From: Polynucleobacter sp. MG-6-Vaara-E2
GTDB taxonomy: Bacteria > Pseudomonadota > Gammaproteobacteria > Burkholderiales > Burkholderiaceae
DNA: 64,000 bases
Assembly (NCBI RefSeq): GCF_018687695.1
Contig: NZ_CP061303.1
Span: 186,001-250,000 of the forward strand
Direction: 5' to 3'
The position numbers and the translations under genes are program-made. Below, piece after piece: positions 34,679 through 47,893 of the stretch (its first letter is position 1; each line of letters starts with the position of its first letter). Under the pieces are notes generated by a model, which had not been told where the DNA came from, ran no database searches, and saw nothing but the letters and a program-made list of their open reading frames with translations.

Positions 34679-34684
34679 AATATA
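34679..34684 (-). promoter_or_regulatory. Candidate -10 element of rsmE (leaderless arrangement)
   Basis: Reverse-strand TATATT (5 of 6 to TATAAT) ends 6 nt before the ATG at 34672. The longer-frame start at 34708 would lie upstream of this element, which supports the shorter start. The -35 region is poor. Confidence 0.33.
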
Positions 34685-34715
34685 GTCAATTAATTTTCTA
34701 GAGACCACTTTTACG

Positions 34716-36719
34716 ATGTCAAACCTTCAAATTCGCATGGCTAATGCCATTCGCGCCTTATCCATGGATGCAGTTCAGCAGGCAAACTCAGGTCATCCTG
34801 GTATGCCGATGGGAATGGCCGACATTGCTGTTGGGTTATGGAATGATCACTTAAAGCATAACCCTACAGATCCCCATTGGATGGATCGCGATCGTTTTGT
34901 TTTATCCAATGGTCATGGCTCGATGTTGTTGTATTCACTCTTGCATCTTTCTGGTTACGACTTACCAATTGAGGAGTTAAAAAATTTCCGTCAATTGCAT
35001 AGTAAAACTCCAGGACATCCTGAGTACGGAATTACGCCGGGTGTAGAAACGACCACTGGCCCACTCGGTCAGGGAATCTCGAATGCTGTTGGCATGGCGC
35101 TTGCAGAAAAGTTGCTTGCAGAAGAATTTAATCGTCCTGGCCTCAATATCATTGATCACTACACCTATGTGTTTTTAGGCGATGGTTGTTTAATGGAAGG
35201 TATCAGTCATGAGGTGTGTTCATTAGCTGGAACATTAAAGCTGAATAAGTTGATTGCGCTCTGGGATGACAACGGTATCTCTATCGATGGCAAAGTTGTT
35301 TCTTGGTTTAATGAAGATACCCCCAAGCGTTTTGAAGCCTATGGTTGGAATGTGACTCGAGATGTTGATGGTCATGATGCGGAGGCTGTTTCAAAAGCGA
35401 TTGCAGTAGCCAAAAAGAGTGTTAAGCCAACATTAATTTGTTGTAAAACTGCGATTGGTCAAGGCTCACCGAATATGGCTGGTAGCGATAAAGTCCATGG
35501 CTCTCCATTGGGAGCTACCGAGATTGCAGCAACTCGTGTGGCATTGAATTGGCCATATGCTCCCTTTGAAATTCCGCAAGATATCTATGATGCTTGGGAT
35601 TTCAAAAAGCGCGGTCAAGCTGCTGAGCATGAGTGGAATAAAGAATTCCAGAAGTACAAAAATAAGTTCCCAGAACTTGCTTCTGAATTGCAACGTCGCA
35701 TGCAGGGCGACTTATCAAAAGATTTTGCATCTACGCTCAATGCGTATTTGAAGACATGTCAATCTAAAGCAGAAACTGTTGCAACGCGCAAGGCAAGTCA
35801 AAATGCGATTGAAGCATTAGCTCCAGCTTTGCCAGAATTTATGGGTGGTTCTGCAGACTTAACAGGTTCGAACTTAACAAACTGGTCGGCATGTAAAGCA
35901 GTACGTTGCGATCAATGGGGTAATCACATCAATTACGGTGTTCGTGAGTTTGGCATGAGCGCCATCATGAATGGTATCGCTTTGCACGGTGGCTATATTC
36001 CATTTGGTGGCACCTTCCTCACTTTCTCTGATTACAGCCGCAATGCTATTCGTATGGCTGCATTGATGAAGTTGCGTAGCATTTTTGTCTTTACCCACGA
36101 CTCTATTGGCCTTGGTGAAGATGGCCCAACCCACCAGTCTGTAGAGCATGTAGCTAGCTTACGTCTCATCCCAAATCTGATGGTTTGGCGTCCTTGCGAT
36201 ACGACTGAGAGCGCTGTTGCTTGGGGCGCAGCGGTTGAGCGAAAAAATGGCCCAAGCGCCTTGATCTTTAGTCGTCAAAACTGTCCATTTGTTTCTCGTA
36301 ATAGCCAACAAATTAAAGAGATTGCTCGCGGTGGCTATGTCTTACGAGATCCAAAGTCTGGAAAGATTGATGCAGTCATTATTGCCACTGGCTCTGAAAT
36401 TGCGCTGGCATTACAGACGGCAGAACGTTTTGAAAAAGAGAGCTCAGGAAAAATGGGTGTTCGTGTTGTATCGATGCCCTCGACTACTGTTTTCGATCAG
36501 CAGGATGCTACTTATAAAACTAAAGTGTTGCCGGCCAATATTCCGCGTATTGCGATTGAGGCAGGTGTGAGCGATTTCTGGTGGAAGTATGGTTGTGCAG
36601 CTGTCCATGGTGTGGATACCTTTGGTGAGTCTGCGCCTGCTGGTCAGTTGTATGAATACTTTGGTTTAACGGTTGATCAAATTACCAAGACTGTTAAACA
36701 ATGCATCGCAAAGAAGTAA
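34716..36719 (+). CDS. tkt: Transketolase
   Basis: The 667-residue thiamine-diphosphate enzyme moves two-carbon units in the pentose phosphate pathway. [20 protein letters not shown] is the N-terminal signature, [13 protein letters not shown] (about 153-165) begins the cofactor motif, and [17 protein letters not shown] plus [16 protein letters not shown] mark the pyrimidine-binding domain. It is followed by gap after 35 bp, so tkt-gap form one central-carbon transcription unit as in many Burkholderiales. TATAGT at 34681-34686 may serve as its -10. Confidence 0.97.
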   Translation: MSNLQIRMANAIRALSMDAVQQANSGHPGMPMGMADIAVGLWNDHLKHNPTDPHWMDRDRFVLSNGHGSMLLYSLLHLSGYDLPIEELKNFRQLHSKTPGHPEYGITPGVETTTGPLGQGISNAVGMALAEKLLAEEFNRPGLNIIDHYTYVFLGDGCLMEGISHEVCSLAGTLKLNKLIALWDDNGISIDGKVVSWFNEDTPKRFEAYGWNVTRDVDGHDAEAVSKAIAVAKKSVKPTLICCKTAIGQGSPNMAGSDKVHGSPLGATEIAATRVALNWPYAPFEIPQDIYDAWDFKKRGQAAEHEWNKEFQKYKNKFPELASELQRRMQGDLSKDFASTLNAYLKTCQSKAETVATRKASQNAIEALAPALPEFMGGSADLTGSNLTNWSACKAVRCDQWGNHINYGVREFGMSAIMNGIALHGGYIPFGGTFLTFSDYSRNAIRMAALMKLRSIFVFTHDSIGLGEDGPTHQSVEHVASLRLIPNLMVWRPCDTTESAVAWGAAVERKNGPSALIFSRQNCPFVSRNSQQIKEIARGGYVLRDPKSGKIDAVIIATGSEIALALQTAERFEKESSGKMGVRVVSMPSTTVFDQQDATYKTKVLPANIPRIAIEAGVSDFWWKYGCAAVHGVDTFGESAPAGQLYEYFGLTVDQITKTVKQCIAKK

Positions 36720-36754
36720 CGCAAAACATATTCAATATTAGTAAGGGGAAATAA

Positions 36755-37783
36755 ATGACAATTCGTGTCGCAATTAATGGTTATGGACGTATTGGTCGTA
36801 TGGTATTGCGCGCCTTGTATGAAGATCAATTGAACGGTAAGCCACGCCGTGACATCAAGATTGTTGCAATCAATGCGATGGGTGATATTGCGATTAACGC
36901 CCATCTAACCCAATACGACTCTGCGCATGGCCGTTTCCCTGCCGAAGTTTCTGTTGATGGCGATTACATGGTGGTTAATGGTGATCGTATCAAGATGTTT
37001 TGTACACGCAATCCTGCTGAAATCCCTTGGGGTGAGTTAGGTGTAGATCTAGTTTTAGAGTGCACTGGTAAGTTTACCTCTAAAGAAAAAGCGATGATTC
37101 ATATTCAGCAGGGCGCTAAAAAAGTATTGATTTCTGCTCCTGGTGAAAAAGACGTGGATGCAACCATTGTGTATGGTGTTAATCAAAATGTTCTTAAGCC
37201 AAGCGACGTCGTTGTTTCCAACGCAAGCTGTACTACTAACTGTTTGGCACCTTTAGTAAAACCATTGTTAGAAAAAATTGGTATTGAGTCTGGTTTGATG
37301 ACAACCATTCATGCTTTTACTAATGATCAAGTATTGACTGATGTCTATCACAAGGATATGCGTCGCGCACGCTCTGCTGTGTCCAGCATGATTCCAACAA
37401 AGACTGGTGCAGCAAAAGCGGTTGGATTAGTTTTGCCAGCGTTAGCGGGACGCTTTGATGGTTTTGCCATGCGCGTTCCTGTAATAAACGTTTCTGTCGT
37501 AGATCTTACGTTTGCGGCTAGCCGCGTTACTAATGTTGATGAAGTGAATTCGATTTTGAAGACCGCTAGCGAAGGCGAGCTCAAAGGTATTTTGGGCTTT
37601 AACACCCTACCTTTGGTTTCGATCGACTTTAACCATGATCCGCGTCCAAGTATTTATGACGCTTCCCAAACGCGTGTTTCCGCCGACGGCAAGTTGGTGA
37701 AGGTATTGGCTTGGTATGACAATGAATGGGGTTATTCAGTTCAAATGCTCAATGCTGCTGAAGCACTAATGGCAGTAAAGTGA
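36755..37783 (+). CDS. gap: Glyceraldehyde-3-phosphate dehydrogenase, type I
   Basis: The 342-residue enzyme has the NAD loop INGYGRIGR (7-15), catalytic Cys159 in SNASCTTNC (155-163) and the closing [15 protein letters not shown] precedes the ATG. It acts in glycolysis and gluconeogenesis and follows tkt in one unit, closed by the bidirectional terminator at 37825. The N-terminal [18 protein letters not shown] stretch is the betaproteobacterial form. Confidence 0.97.
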   Translation: MTIRVAINGYGRIGRMVLRALYEDQLNGKPRRDIKIVAINAMGDIAINAHLTQYDSAHGRFPAEVSVDGDYMVVNGDRIKMFCTRNPAEIPWGELGVDLVLECTGKFTSKEKAMIHIQQGAKKVLISAPGEKDVDATIVYGVNQNVLKPSDVVVSNASCTTNCLAPLVKPLLEKIGIESGLMTTIHAFTNDQVLTDVYHKDMRRARSAVSSMIPTKTGAAKAVGLVLPALAGRFDGFAMRVPVINVSVVDLTFAASRVTNVDEVNSILKTASEGELKGILGFNTLPLVSIDFNHDPRPSIYDASQTRVSADGKLVKVLAWYDNEWGYSVQMLNAAEALMAVK

Positions 37784-37824
37784 ACAAAAGTCGCTAATTG
37801 TTGTTAAAAGTCTGTAAAAAGTAT

Positions 37825-37852
37825 AAAAGACCTCAATTTGAGGTCTTTTTTC
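37825..37852. terminator. Bidirectional intrinsic terminator between gap and fur
   Basis: AAAAGACCTC (37825-37834) and GAGGTCTTTT (37840-37849) form a ten-pair stem with AATTT loop. A-tract and T-tract on either side give a U-run in both directions, serving convergent gap and fur. Confidence 0.93.
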
Positions 37853-37896
37853 TTATTTAGGCTTCTGAAATCCAGCTAAAGCACCCAGAAAAGAAC

Positions 37897-38352
37897 TTAT
37901 TTTTGCTTATTTCGGCAGTTTTTCTTCTGGCAATGCCCGTACATTGCCAAAGAGTGCTCTTGGAGCTTAAATCCAAGGTTTTTAGCGATATCTCGTTGGC
38001 GTTTCTCGATGGCTTCATCGACAAATTCTTCAACATGACCGCAATCTAAGCAAACCAGGTGGTCGTGATGACGGCCTTCGTTGAGCTCGTAAATAGCGCG
38101 GCTATCACCCTTGCTAGACTCAAAGTGGCTGCGAAGTAGAAGACCTGCTTGCTCAAACTGGGTAAGCACCCTGTAGACAGTGGCTAGACCGATTTCTTGA
38201 TCATCCTTGGCTAAGGCCATGAAGACGTCTTCAGCGCTAAAGTGCGTGCCCCCATTTTGATGAAAAAAATCAAGGATTTTCATTCGCGGACCGGTGGCTT
38301 TTAGGCCAATATCGCGCAAATTTTCAGGAGTGGGGTTTTGGTTCGTATTCAT
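37897..38352 (-). CDS. fur: Ferric uptake regulator
   Basis: The 151-residue repressor has a winged-helix N-terminal domain (GLKATGPRMKILDFF, FSAEDVFMAL, IGLATVYRVLTQFEQAGLL) and the metal domain with HHDH (95-98), CLDC (C101, C104) and a C-terminal pair C141/C146. It senses Fe2+ and represses iron-uptake genes. The open frame extends to 38457, but ATG 38352 gives the normal Fur N-terminus; the extension would overlap the bamE start. Divergence from bamE across 43 bp is the conserved Burkholderiales arrangement. Confidence 0.95.
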   Translation of the reverse strand: MNTNQNPTPENLRDIGLKATGPRMKILDFFHQNGGTHFSAEDVFMALAKDDQEIGLATVYRVLTQFEQAGLLLRSHFESSKGDSRAIYELNEGRHHDHLVCLDCGHVEEFVDEAIEKRQRDIAKNLGFKLQEHSLAMYGHCQKKNCRNKQK

Positions 38353-38395
38353 GGCTTTGGGAGCTAAAATCAATGTCTTAATGATACGGCCAGCC

Positions 38396-39124
38396 ATGCA
38401 AAATTGCCTTGAACTTTTTAGTCGCTTTTTGAACCCGCTTTTGAGGGGTCTTTCCATATCCTCCCGCGGGGGATTGTTGGCGGTTGCCTTAGTTAGCCTA
38501 CTTGGAGTTGCTGGGTGCTCTACTGCAGTTGATGAAACTCAGCGCGCCTGGATGAATAAAGTTTTCCAACCCTATGTTCCTGACATTGTTCAAGGTAACT
38601 TTATCTCCAGTGAGCAATATGCCAAATTAAAGCTGGGCATGACACGCGAGCAAGTGCGTCAGATTTTGGGCACCCCGTTATTAGCGAGTTATTTCCATGC
38701 CAATCGCTGGGATTATGTTTTCGAATTTAAGCGCGCCGGTCAACGTGTAGGCAAAGAGCGCCATGTAACTGTCTATTTTGACGGCGATAAGGTGGTGAAG
38801 TTTGAGGGTGATGCTCTGCCGACAGACGTAGAGTTGGTTGCTGAGATTGATAACTACGCTAAAACGAAGCGTTCATTTTGGGATGTCGTTACTGGTTCAA
38901 ACAAGCCGCCAGTTACACCGCCATTGCAGCAGCCAGAATTGCTGGTGCCAAGCCCAACGGATAACTTATCTAAGGGCGCTGCTGTCCCACCGGTGCCTGC
39001 TGCAAGTACAGGCTCATTCTGGGATTACTTTAGTTTTTCTAAGTCATCAGATGGTCAAGTTGTGCAGCCTGAACCTTTAGGGCCTGGTGCTATGAATACA
39101 CCACCAGCGACTGAGAAAAAGTAG
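38396..39124 (+). CDS. bamE: Outer membrane protein assembly factor BamE (SmpA/OmlA-like lipoprotein)
   Basis: From ATG 38396 the 242-residue protein has a lipoprotein signal ending LLGVAGC (lipidated Cys41) and the SmpA/OmlA domain: YVPDIVQGNFISSEQYAKLK, GMTREQVRQILGTPLLAS, WDYVFEF. BamE supports the Bam complex that inserts beta-barrels. A Pro-rich tail of about 100 residues with two FWD(Y/V) motifs follows the domain and is not part of short enterobacterial BamE. The start is uncertain: the frame is open back to 38294 and the signal would be unusually long from 38396. Confidence 0.88.
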   Translation: MQNCLELFSRFLNPLLRGLSISSRGGLLAVALVSLLGVAGCSTAVDETQRAWMNKVFQPYVPDIVQGNFISSEQYAKLKLGMTREQVRQILGTPLLASYFHANRWDYVFEFKRAGQRVGKERHVTVYFDGDKVVKFEGDALPTDVELVAEIDNYAKTKRSFWDVVTGSNKPPVTPPLQQPELLVPSPTDNLSKGAAVPPVPAASTGSFWDYFSFSKSSDGQVVQPEPLGPGAMNTPPATEKK

Positions 39125-39202
39125 TAGGAATGATTTATACATTGATGCCATAAAACCCCTATTGAGCATCTCTAGACACTTTAATAAGAAGCGAAGAAAC
39201 AC

Positions 39203-40006
39203 ATGATGAAGATTGCAATTGCTGGAGCAACTGGTCGTATGGGCAAGATGTTGATTGAGGCGGTTCTCAATACGGCAGATGCCCAACTGGTTGGTGCGCT
39301 TGAACATGCATCTTGCCCGCAACTTGGTGAAGATGCTGGAGCATTTTTGGGTAAAAAGACCGGTGTACAAATTTCATCAGATATCGCTGCTGTGCTGGCT
39401 AATGCAGAGTTTCTGATTGATTTCACAAGACCCGAAGGCACTATGGCGTATTTAGCTGTCGCTGAAAAGACCGGCACAAAGATGATTATTGGCACTACCG
39501 GATTAAGCGCCGATCAAATTACAAATTTGAAAAAGGCAGCTGCTAAGTTAGCAATTGTGTTCGCCCCTAATATGAGTGTGGGGGTGAACGCTACATTTAA
39601 GCTGCTAGAGATCGCAGCCAAGATGCTCAATCAAGGGTACGACATTGAAATTATTGAAGCACATCATCGCCATAAAGTAGACGCCCCCTCAGGCACTGCA
39701 TTGAAGATGGGTGAAGTTATTGCAGATGCTCTTGGCGAAAAGCTCGATGACGTTGCTGTGTATGCACGTGAGGGTCATACTGGCGAACGCAAAGAAGGAT
39801 CTATAGGTTTTGCCACCATTCGTGGTGGCGATATCGTGGGCGATCACACCGTACTCTTTGCTGGCGATGGCGAGCGTATTGAAATTAGTCATAAGTCTTC
39901 AAGCCGCCAGTCTTATGCGCAAGGATCTTTGCGTGCAGCACGCTTCCTACAAGGACAAAATTCAGGTCTTTATGACATGCAGGATGTGCTTGGCTTGCGC
40001 AAATAA
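39203..40006 (+). CDS. dapB: 4-hydroxy-tetrahydrodipicolinate reductase
   Basis: The 267-residue protein has the NAD(P) loop GATGRMGKM (8-16) and [20 protein letters not shown] with the catalytic His-His and Lys, the DapB signature. It makes tetrahydrodipicolinate for lysine and diaminopimelate, the latter used in peptidoglycan. Two ATG codons stand in tandem (39203, 39206); either may be used. It follows bamE by 78 bp, as in other Burkholderiales. Confidence 0.96.
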   Translation: MMKIAIAGATGRMGKMLIEAVLNTADAQLVGALEHASCPQLGEDAGAFLGKKTGVQISSDIAAVLANAEFLIDFTRPEGTMAYLAVAEKTGTKMIIGTTGLSADQITNLKKAAAKLAIVFAPNMSVGVNATFKLLEIAAKMLNQGYDIEIIEAHHRHKVDAPSGTALKMGEVIADALGEKLDDVAVYAREGHTGERKEGSIGFATIRGGDIVGDHTVLFAGDGERIEISHKSSSRQSYAQGSLRAARFLQGQNSGLYDMQDVLGLRK

Positions 40007-40053
40007 TCAGATTAATAAAAATCAATAATTACATTAGAAAAGAGTTGTTTTGA

Positions 40054-42726
<2,673 letters not shown>

Positions 42727-42754
42727 CCGTAGAAAAATTCGAGAAACTAAAGAT

Positions 42755-43282
42755 ATGAGCGCAAACCTACTTCGTCGTGCAATGTTGGGTTTTATCGTCA
42801 GCGCGCCGGTCAGCGGTTTGATCGCTTGTGGCTATCGCCTACGGGGAATGGTAGATTTGCCATTCAAGGCAATTGCCATCACCGGCAATCCATCACCACC
42901 ATTACGCGCTGATATTCAAACTGCCATTTTGCAGGGTACGGATGTGAAGGTGGCAATTAATCCAAAAGACGCCGATTTAATTTTGGAGATTACAAACGAT
43001 CTCAGTGGACGTGAGATTTTGGCGTATAACTCCGCTGGCCAAGTTTCTGCATACCGTTTGAATATTCGTGTGGGCTTTCGTGCTTATGACGTTGCAGGAG
43101 CAGAAGTTATCCCTGATAGTGAAATCTACATGACTCGCGATATGGACTTCTCCAACACAACCGTGTTGGCAACAGATGTTCAGCAACAGCAATTTCTGTC
43201 TTTGATGCGTAAGGATCTGGCGATTCAAATATTACGCCGCGTTTCTGCTGCAGCCAAAGCACCTCGAACTAAATCCTTCTAA
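42755..43282 (+). CDS. lptE: LPS-assembly lipoprotein LptE
   Basis: From ATG 42755 the 175-residue protein has a lipoprotein signal (SGLIAC, Cys25) followed by GYRLRGMVDLPFKAIAI, the LptE start of the mature part. It plugs the LptD barrel and helps deliver LPS to the outer surface. The frame is open into leuS (42689), but the signal peptide fixes the internal ATG. Position between leuS and holA supports the call. The C-terminal Arg/Lys-rich tail AAAKAPRTKSF is family-typical. Confidence 0.93.
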   Translation: MSANLLRRAMLGFIVSAPVSGLIACGYRLRGMVDLPFKAIAITGNPSPPLRADIQTAILQGTDVKVAINPKDADLILEITNDLSGREILAYNSAGQVSAYRLNIRVGFRAYDVAGAEVIPDSEIYMTRDMDFSNTTVLATDVQQQQFLSLMRKDLAIQILRRVSAAAKAPRTKSF

Positions 43283-43300
43283 AGATAGATAAAGACTCGC

Positions 43301-44362
43301 ATGGTCAAAGTTGATGCCCTGCAAGTGCACCTCAAATCCTTGAGTTCTGGAGGTGCAATGCTTCCCCTCTATGTCTTTAGTGGTGACGAGCCATTGTTGA
43401 TGATGGAGGCGATGGATCAATTACGTATTGCTGCTAAGAAGCTTGGTTTTACTGAGCGCGAGGTCATGTTGCAAGAACGGGGATTTGATTGGAGCGCTCT
43501 GATGAGTGCCGGTCAAACAATGTCTTTGTTTGGGGATAAGCGTTGGGTGGAGTTGCGTATCCCAACTGGCAAGCCAGGCCGCGATGGTGCTGATGCTTTG
43601 AAACAGTTTGCCGCGCAAATAGAGTCGCAAGTAAGCGCAGCAGATGGTCCAGATACTGTGGTGTGCATTGTGCTGCCAAGATTAGATAGCAAAACCAAGA
43701 CTTCTGCTTGGTTTAGCGCGTTGGATGATGTTGGTATGGCAATTCAAATTGATTCTTTAGATCGCAGTCATTTACCAAGATGGATTGCAAGCCGATTGAG
43801 GTTGCAGAATCAAGAAGTCGAGGGCGGCCCTGAAGGTCAACGTGCACTAGAGTTCATTGCAGATCAGGTGGAGGGAAACCTTATTGCTGCTCATCAAGAG
43901 ATTCTGAAGTTGGGTTTGCTTTACCCCACAGGCGTTTTAACTGAAGAGCAGATACGGTCGTCAATTTTAAAAGTAGCTCGTTATAACGTATTTGAATTAA
44001 CTGAAGCGATGCTTGCAGGCGATTTACCTCGGCTTAATCGGATGTTGGATGGCCTAAAAGGCGAAGGTGAGCCTTTGGTTTTGATTCTATGGAGCGTGAC
44101 TGAAGAGCTTAGGCTACTATCTAAATTAAAGGTAGCCAGCGATGCGGGGGAGTCAGTCCAGCAGCTCATACGGGTGAATCGAATCTGGGGAAATAAAGAG
44201 CGCCTATACCCAGCCGCATTAAGAAGGGTGCAGCCACTGAAGTTGCGCAGAGCGATGCAGGTTGCTGCTGGGCTTGATCGGCAGGTGAAAGGGCTTTCTG
44301 CCCCAGAATTGCCGGCCGATCCTTGGGATGGTCTGCGTTTAGTTGGAAACTTATTACGGTAA
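43301..44362 (+). CDS. holA: DNA polymerase III, delta subunit
   Basis: The 353-residue protein has the HolA layout: an N-terminal domain with LYVFSGDEPLLMMEAMDQLR (residues 24-43), a middle AAA+-like domain lacking a Walker A, and a helical collar domain. It opens the sliding clamp as part of the clamp loader. It lies between lptE and proA, consistent with the standard leuS-lptE-holA-proA order of Burkholderiales. proA starts 17 nt downstream. Confidence 0.92.
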   Translation: MVKVDALQVHLKSLSSGGAMLPLYVFSGDEPLLMMEAMDQLRIAAKKLGFTEREVMLQERGFDWSALMSAGQTMSLFGDKRWVELRIPTGKPGRDGADALKQFAAQIESQVSAADGPDTVVCIVLPRLDSKTKTSAWFSALDDVGMAIQIDSLDRSHLPRWIASRLRLQNQEVEGGPEGQRALEFIADQVEGNLIAAHQEILKLGLLYPTGVLTEEQIRSSILKVARYNVFELTEAMLAGDLPRLNRMLDGLKGEGEPLVLILWSVTEELRLLSKLKVASDAGESVQQLIRVNRIWGNKERLYPAALRRVQPLKLRRAMQVAAGLDRQVKGLSAPELPADPWDGLRLVGNLLR

Positions 44363-44379
44363 TCTAGAGAGTAAGGTAA

Positions 44380-45657
44380 ATGGGTACAGAGATCCAAGAA
44401 TTGATGCAGGACATTGGCAAGCGAGCACGCAGTGCATCGCGTGCGATGACTCGTGCGTCAAGCGAACATAAGAATCAAGCTCTATTGCATATCGCCAAGT
44501 TAGTTCGTCAAAAAGCAGGTGAGATTCAAAGGGTCAATCAAGTAGACGTTGATCGTGCAAAAGCAAATGGTCAGGATGCTGCATTTGTTGATCGCTTAAC
44601 AATGACCTCTAAGACTATTGAAAAGATGGCCTTAGGTCTAGAGCAGATTGTTTCTCTAGAAGACCCTATTGGGAAAATGACTGCATTGAAAAAGCAAGCC
44701 TCTGGTATTGAGCTTGGACAAATGCGTGTGCCACTCGGAGTAATTGGCATCATTTATGAGTCACGCCCTAACGTCACAATTGATGCCGCAGCACTTTGCT
44801 TAAAGTCGGGTAACGCAGTGATCCTGCGCGGTGGCTCTGAGGCAATTGATTCCAATACCTTGCTTGCTCAGATTATTCAAGAGGGGCTTGCTGCTGCGGG
44901 ACTACCTAAGGATGCTGTGCAAGTTGTCACTACGATCGATCGAGCTGCCGTTGGTGAAATGATCACCATGACGCAATATATTGATGTGATAGTTCCACGC
45001 GGAGGCAAGAGTCTCATTGCCCGCTTGATGGCTGAAGCACGCGTTCCAATGATCAAGCATTTGGATGGTATTTGTCATACCTATATCGATGCTGATGCCG
45101 ACGTGGCAATGGCAGTGAAGGTTTGCGATAACGCAAAGACACAGCGCTATGCGCCTTGTAACGCCATGGAAACCTTGCTGGTTAATAAGAATATTGCCGC
45201 TAAAGTTTTGCCTGATCTTTGCAAGATTTACCAAGATAAAGGCGTTGAGTTGCGTGTCGATGCTTTAACTCGGTCGACACTTGAGGCTAGTGGTTTTAAA
45301 AACTTAGTCGATGCTTCAGAAGAAGATTGGGAAACAGAATATTTGGCTCCAATTTTATCGATCAGGACGGTAGCAGACATTGATGAGGCCATGAACCATA
45401 TCGAGCGCTATGGCAGTAAACATACTGACGCCATTATTACTACCAACAAAGCAAATGCAGATCGCTTTTTACGTGAAGTTGATAGCGCCAGTGTGATGGT
45501 CAATGCGAGCACCCGTTTTGCTGATGGCTTTGAGTATGGTCTTGGCGCCGAGATTGGTATTTCAAATGACAAACTCCATGCTCGCGGTCCCGTAGGCTTA
45601 GATGGCTTAACTTCCCTGAAGTATGTCGTTCTGGGCCACGGCGAGATACGTACTTAA
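44380..45657 (+). CDS. proA: Glutamate-5-semialdehyde (gamma-glutamyl phosphate) reductase
   Basis: The 425-residue aldehyde-dehydrogenase-fold protein has [34 protein letters not shown] and [19 protein letters not shown] with the catalytic Cys. It reduces the ProB product to glutamate semialdehyde for proline synthesis. ProB is encoded about 41 kb away, so the pair is unlinked here. It is the last gene of the leuS-lptE-holA-proA run, with hemJ 16 nt further on the same strand. Confidence 0.97.
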   Translation: MGTEIQELMQDIGKRARSASRAMTRASSEHKNQALLHIAKLVRQKAGEIQRVNQVDVDRAKANGQDAAFVDRLTMTSKTIEKMALGLEQIVSLEDPIGKMTALKKQASGIELGQMRVPLGVIGIIYESRPNVTIDAAALCLKSGNAVILRGGSEAIDSNTLLAQIIQEGLAAAGLPKDAVQVVTTIDRAAVGEMITMTQYIDVIVPRGGKSLIARLMAEARVPMIKHLDGICHTYIDADADVAMAVKVCDNAKTQRYAPCNAMETLLVNKNIAAKVLPDLCKIYQDKGVELRVDALTRSTLEASGFKNLVDASEEDWETEYLAPILSIRTVADIDEAMNHIERYGSKHTDAIITTNKANADRFLREVDSASVMVNASTRFADGFEYGLGAEIGISNDKLHARGPVGLDGLTSLKYVVLGHGEIRT

Positions 45658-45673
45658 TTGAATTGAATAAAAC

Positions 45674-46099
45674 ATGATGAATGCCTACCTCTGGGTAAAA
45701 ACGTTCCACATTGTTCTGATCACCTCTTGGTTTGCGGGCTTGTTTTATCTCCCAAGAATCTATGTGAATTTGGCTGATGAGAAAAATCCTGAGGCCTATG
45801 CTCGCCTTTTAGGAATGGCTGATCGTCTTTACCGATTCATGACTATATTAGCGATACCAGCAGTCTTGTTGGGGTTAGCACTTTGGCTTATTTTTGGAAT
45901 TGGCGCTGGCGATATATGGATGCATACCAAATTATTTTTTGTAATTTTGGTGATTGGTTATCACCATGCTTGTTTTAGCCTGCTCAAGAAATTTCGCGCT
46001 GGCATCAACACCAAGTCAGGCGTGTGGTATCGCTGGTTTAACGAAGTTCCTGTGATCTTATTGTTGGTGATCGTGGCTTTGGTAATTTTTAAGCCCTAA
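45674..46099 (+). CDS. hemJ: Protoporphyrinogen IX oxidase HemJ (CopD/UPF0093-like)
   Basis: The 141-residue protein has four membrane helices with HemJ landmarks: KTFHIVLITSWFAGLFYLPR (His12), WMHTKLFF (His84, Lys86), YHH (97-98) and the C-terminal NEVPVILLLVIVALVIFKP. HemJ performs oxygen-independent oxidation of protoporphyrinogen in haem synthesis in bacteria lacking HemG and HemY. hemL of the same pathway is 2 kb downstream. Two ATG codons are in tandem at the start. Confidence 0.88.
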   Translation: MMNAYLWVKTFHIVLITSWFAGLFYLPRIYVNLADEKNPEAYARLLGMADRLYRFMTILAIPAVLLGLALWLIFGIGAGDIWMHTKLFFVILVIGYHHACFSLLKKFRAGINTKSGVWYRWFNEVPVILLLVIVALVIFKP

Positions 46100-46159
46100 G
46101 CACTAAATCATTACTCTGAATTTCGTAATTTCCTTTTTTAATTTAAGACTGTTAGCCCC

Positions 46160-47614
46160 ATGAGATTTTTTGTTGTTTGCCCAGGCGGTTTAGAAGTGCC
46201 GCTAGCACAGGAGCTTGCAGAAATTGCTCAGCGGCCAGATTCAAAGGCATTGGGTACGTGGGTAATTGACCCAACTCCAAGCAGCCCAACTGGTGGGATT
46301 GGTCTGGCAGGCCCACTTTCCGCGGCAATGGCGTTAAATCTCCATTCCAGAATTGCGAGTCGTGTGTTGTTGCAAATGGCACAGGCACCCTATAGACAAG
46401 AAGATGATCTCTATAAATTAGCCAGTGGTCTGGCCTGGGAGGATTGGTTTACCTCAAAGCAGACTTTGCGGGTAGACGTAACTGCGCATCGTTCGCCATT
46501 AAAAAGTCTAAATTTCGCAACCCTCAAAATTAAAGATGCGATTGTTGATCGATTGCGTGATGTTACTGGTGACCGTCCGAGTATTGATACTGCATTTCCA
46601 GATATTCGAGTGCAAGCGCACTTAACAGCAAATCAAGTGATAATTTATTTAGATACTTCCGGTGAGGCGCTCTTCAAGAGAGGTTGGCGAGATGAAAAAG
46701 GTGATGCTCCCCTAAAGGAAAATTTAGCGGCTGGCATTTTGTCCATTGCAGGCTGGAAACTCGGACAGACTTTATTTGATCCTATGTGTGGCAGTGGAAC
46801 TTTCTTGATTGAGGCTGCACAAATGGCTTTAGCCATCCCTCCCGGTGGAATTCGGGCGGGGATGTATGGCGATGATGCCAAGCCCAGTAAATTGGCTTAC
46901 CGTCCATTAGTGACATCTGCCCATGGTTTTGGTTTTCAGAGATTAAAGCCTTTTCATGAAGCTGCTGAACAAAAGCGTTGGGCTGGCTTAAAAGAATCGT
47001 CTCTCAATGAAATTTTAGAAAGACGCAAGCAATATCCCAATGCTGAATCCCTGGGTATTAGCGGAAGCGATATTAACGAGAAATTGGTTTCTATGTTCAG
47101 AGGTAATTGGCAGCGAGCTCAATTGCCAGATCAGCCTATTGTGCGTCAGATTGATGCCATGGCAAGTAAGCCACCAGCGAATACTAAAGACGGCGTAATG
47201 CTATTAAATCCTCCTTATGGTGAACGTCTAGTCATAAAGGGTGGTCGTGGCCAAGAAAAAGGTGCGCGCGATGCAAGTTACGAGACTGAGGAACCAGAAA
47301 ACCGTTTTGAGCTGAATTTGGAAACAGGGCGTCAAAGCGCTAAGCGTTCAAGCCGTGAATCTCTCAAGAAGCTTCAATCTCAGGAGGAGCAGGACCCGAA
47401 GTTTGTCGAGTTCTTGCGTCAGTTTGGGCAACACCTCAAAGATACTTTTGGCGGATGGAGTGTGTTTGTGCTGACTGCTGATATGGCTTTGCCAGGTCAG
47501 TTGAGAATTAAAGAGTCAAAGCGGACGCCCTTATTTAATGGTCCACTCGAGTGTCGCTTATTTAAGTTTGAGATGCATGCTAAGCGGCCTGCATCAACAG
47601 AATCAAAAGATTAA
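46160..47614 (+). CDS. rlmL: THUMP-domain class I SAM-dependent rRNA methyltransferase (RlmL N-terminal type)
   Basis: The 484-residue protein has an N-terminal THUMP domain (about 60-165), SAM motif DPMCGSGT (207-214) and catalytic NPPYGE (350-355). This equals the first half of E. coli RlmL, which makes m2G2445 of 23S rRNA; the second methyltransferase half (RlmK) is absent. A charged insertion (about 362-410, KGGRGQEKGARDAS...) follows the NPPY motif. Substrate is inferred from homology only. Confidence 0.85.
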   Translation: MRFFVVCPGGLEVPLAQELAEIAQRPDSKALGTWVIDPTPSSPTGGIGLAGPLSAAMALNLHSRIASRVLLQMAQAPYRQEDDLYKLASGLAWEDWFTSKQTLRVDVTAHRSPLKSLNFATLKIKDAIVDRLRDVTGDRPSIDTAFPDIRVQAHLTANQVIIYLDTSGEALFKRGWRDEKGDAPLKENLAAGILSIAGWKLGQTLFDPMCGSGTFLIEAAQMALAIPPGGIRAGMYGDDAKPSKLAYRPLVTSAHGFGFQRLKPFHEAAEQKRWAGLKESSLNEILERRKQYPNAESLGISGSDINEKLVSMFRGNWQRAQLPDQPIVRQIDAMASKPPANTKDGVMLLNPPYGERLVIKGGRGQEKGARDASYETEEPENRFELNLETGRQSAKRSSRESLKKLQSQEEQDPKFVEFLRQFGQHLKDTFGGWSVFVLTADMALPGQLRIKESKRTPLFNGPLECRLFKFEMHAKRPASTESKD

Positions 47615-47677
47615 TTGACGCTTTAAAATAGAGGTTACGAGATAGAGTGATCAGCGGGAACAGTGGAGAACAAGACG

Positions 47678-47848
47678 ATGGAATTTAAAACCTATATGTG
47701 TTTGATTTGTGGCTGGGTCTATGACGAAGCTGCTGGTTTGCCTGATGAAGGAATCGCCCCAGGAACTCTTTGGAAAGATGTGCCTATGAATTGGACTTGT
47801 CCAGAGTGCGGTGCGCGTAAGGATGATTTTGAAATGATGGCGATTTAA
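47678..47848 (+). CDS. Rubredoxin
   Basis: The 56-residue protein MEFKTYMCLICGWVYDEAAG... has both iron-binding CxxC pairs (CLIC and CPEC) and the WKDVPMNWTCP core, so a mononuclear Fe(Cys)4 site is complete. It is a small electron carrier. The GTG at 47663 would add five residues, but the sequence there (GGAGAAC) is better read as the ribosome-binding site for ATG 47678. It lies 45 nt before hemL on the same strand. Confidence 0.95.
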   Translation: MEFKTYMCLICGWVYDEAAGLPDEGIAPGTLWKDVPMNWTCPECGARKDDFEMMAI

Positions 47849-47893
47849 TTGCTAAGCAATATCTAGATATAAATAAAAAAGGTTGAGGTAAAA

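Noticed and set aside
38353..38457. Upstream extension of fur to 38457
   Set aside because: Overlaps the divergent bamE start and precedes the normal Fur N-terminus; ATG 38352 preferred.
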